Origin: Candidatus Aminicenantota bacterium
GTDB lineage: Bacteria; Acidobacteriota; Aminicenantia; Aminicenantales; JAFGBC01
Direction: 5' to 3'
NCBI GenBank assembly: GCA_016933355.1
Contig: JAFGBC010000243.1
Location: 1 to 5,084 of the forward strand
DNA: 5,084 nt
Part shown: positions 5,001-5,084 of the stretch, one piece after another
Layout: the number at the start of each line of letters is the position of its first letter
Position numbering within the stretch: the stretch's first letter is position 1
Made by a program: the position numbers and the translations under genes
Notes under the pieces: model-generated
What the model saw: the letters and a program-made list of their open reading frames with translations, nothing else
Told to the model about the DNA's origin: nothing
Database searches by the model: none

Positions 5001-5084
5001 TGTCAACTCATATAACCGTGTTACCGAAGCGGTAGTCATTGCATCATCAAAGATGTTACCGAAGTAGGATCGAGTTTTTTGTAA
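5001..5084. repeat. AT-rich right edge with an 11-base direct repeat and a small palindrome; possible element end
   Basis: TGTTACCGAAG occurs at 5019-5029 and again at 5054-5064, 35 bases apart in the same orientation. The first copy runs into TACCG-AAG-CGGTA (5022-5034), a 5-bp inverted repeat. A related TATAACCG sits just before, at 5011-5018. By hand count only 33 of the 84 bases are G or C, in sharp contrast to the GC-rich DNA before it. Repeated TGT-beginning units at an edge recall the multiple terminal repeats of IS21-type elements, but no transposase is inside the window. A regulator operator pair for a gene to the right is equally possible. Confidence 0.4.

Noticed and set aside
4656..5039. 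A 127-codon minus-strand frame reaching into the AT-rich edge
   Set aside because: It crosses the hairpin and the promoter and continues as a shifted frame of the ketosynthase, with no recognisable protein features.

Overview
The window is GC-rich bacterial chromosomal DNA with short intergenic gaps and ordinary housekeeping or lipid-related genes. The coding strands carry the third-position G/C bias of a high-GC genome. The RNA polymerase omega subunit has a K-R-A-K-Q-L-type core, and gene 1 is a DUF885-family protein. Together these would fit an uncultured Acidobacteriota/Aminicenantes-like lineage, but that placement is inference and should be held loosely. No rRNA, tRNA, CRISPR array or complete mobile element is visible.

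Layout. (1) Positions 1-718, plus strand: the 3' part of a DUF885-type (metallopeptidase-like) gene whose expected zinc motif is degenerate. It is closed by a perfect intrinsic terminator at 739-775. (2) Positions 785-3198, plus strand: a tight three-gene run of TatD-family hydrolase, long-chain polyprenyl diphosphate synthase and CYTH-domain protein, with gaps of 13 and 16 bases. It is probably one transcript. (3) Positions 3195-4887, minus strand: two convergent genes, rpoZ (omega, with a long acidic tail) and upstream of it a stand-alone beta-ketoacyl synthase. The CYTH and rpoZ stop codons overlap in one CTAG. (4) Positions 4888-5084: a well-formed promoter for the ketosynthase placed so close to its ATG that the mRNA would be nearly leaderless, then a strong GC-rich hairpin. 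The last ~84 bases are AT-rich and hold an 11-base direct repeat, possibly the edge of an inserted element that continues past the window.

How the genes fit together. The prenyl synthase would make the isoprenoid chain of a quinone or carrier lipid. The ketosynthase would extend acyl chains. TatD and CYTH proteins are hydrolase/phosphate-handling enzymes commonly found in housekeeping operons. No shared pathway joining all five complete genes is evident. The most interesting items are regulatory or structural: the predicted leaderless ketosynthase promoter, the terminator whose T-tract is shared with the rpoZ promoter, the acidic omega tail, the loss of metal ligands in the DUF885 protein, and the atypical right edge. 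I do not see a convincing undescribed multi-gene system here.
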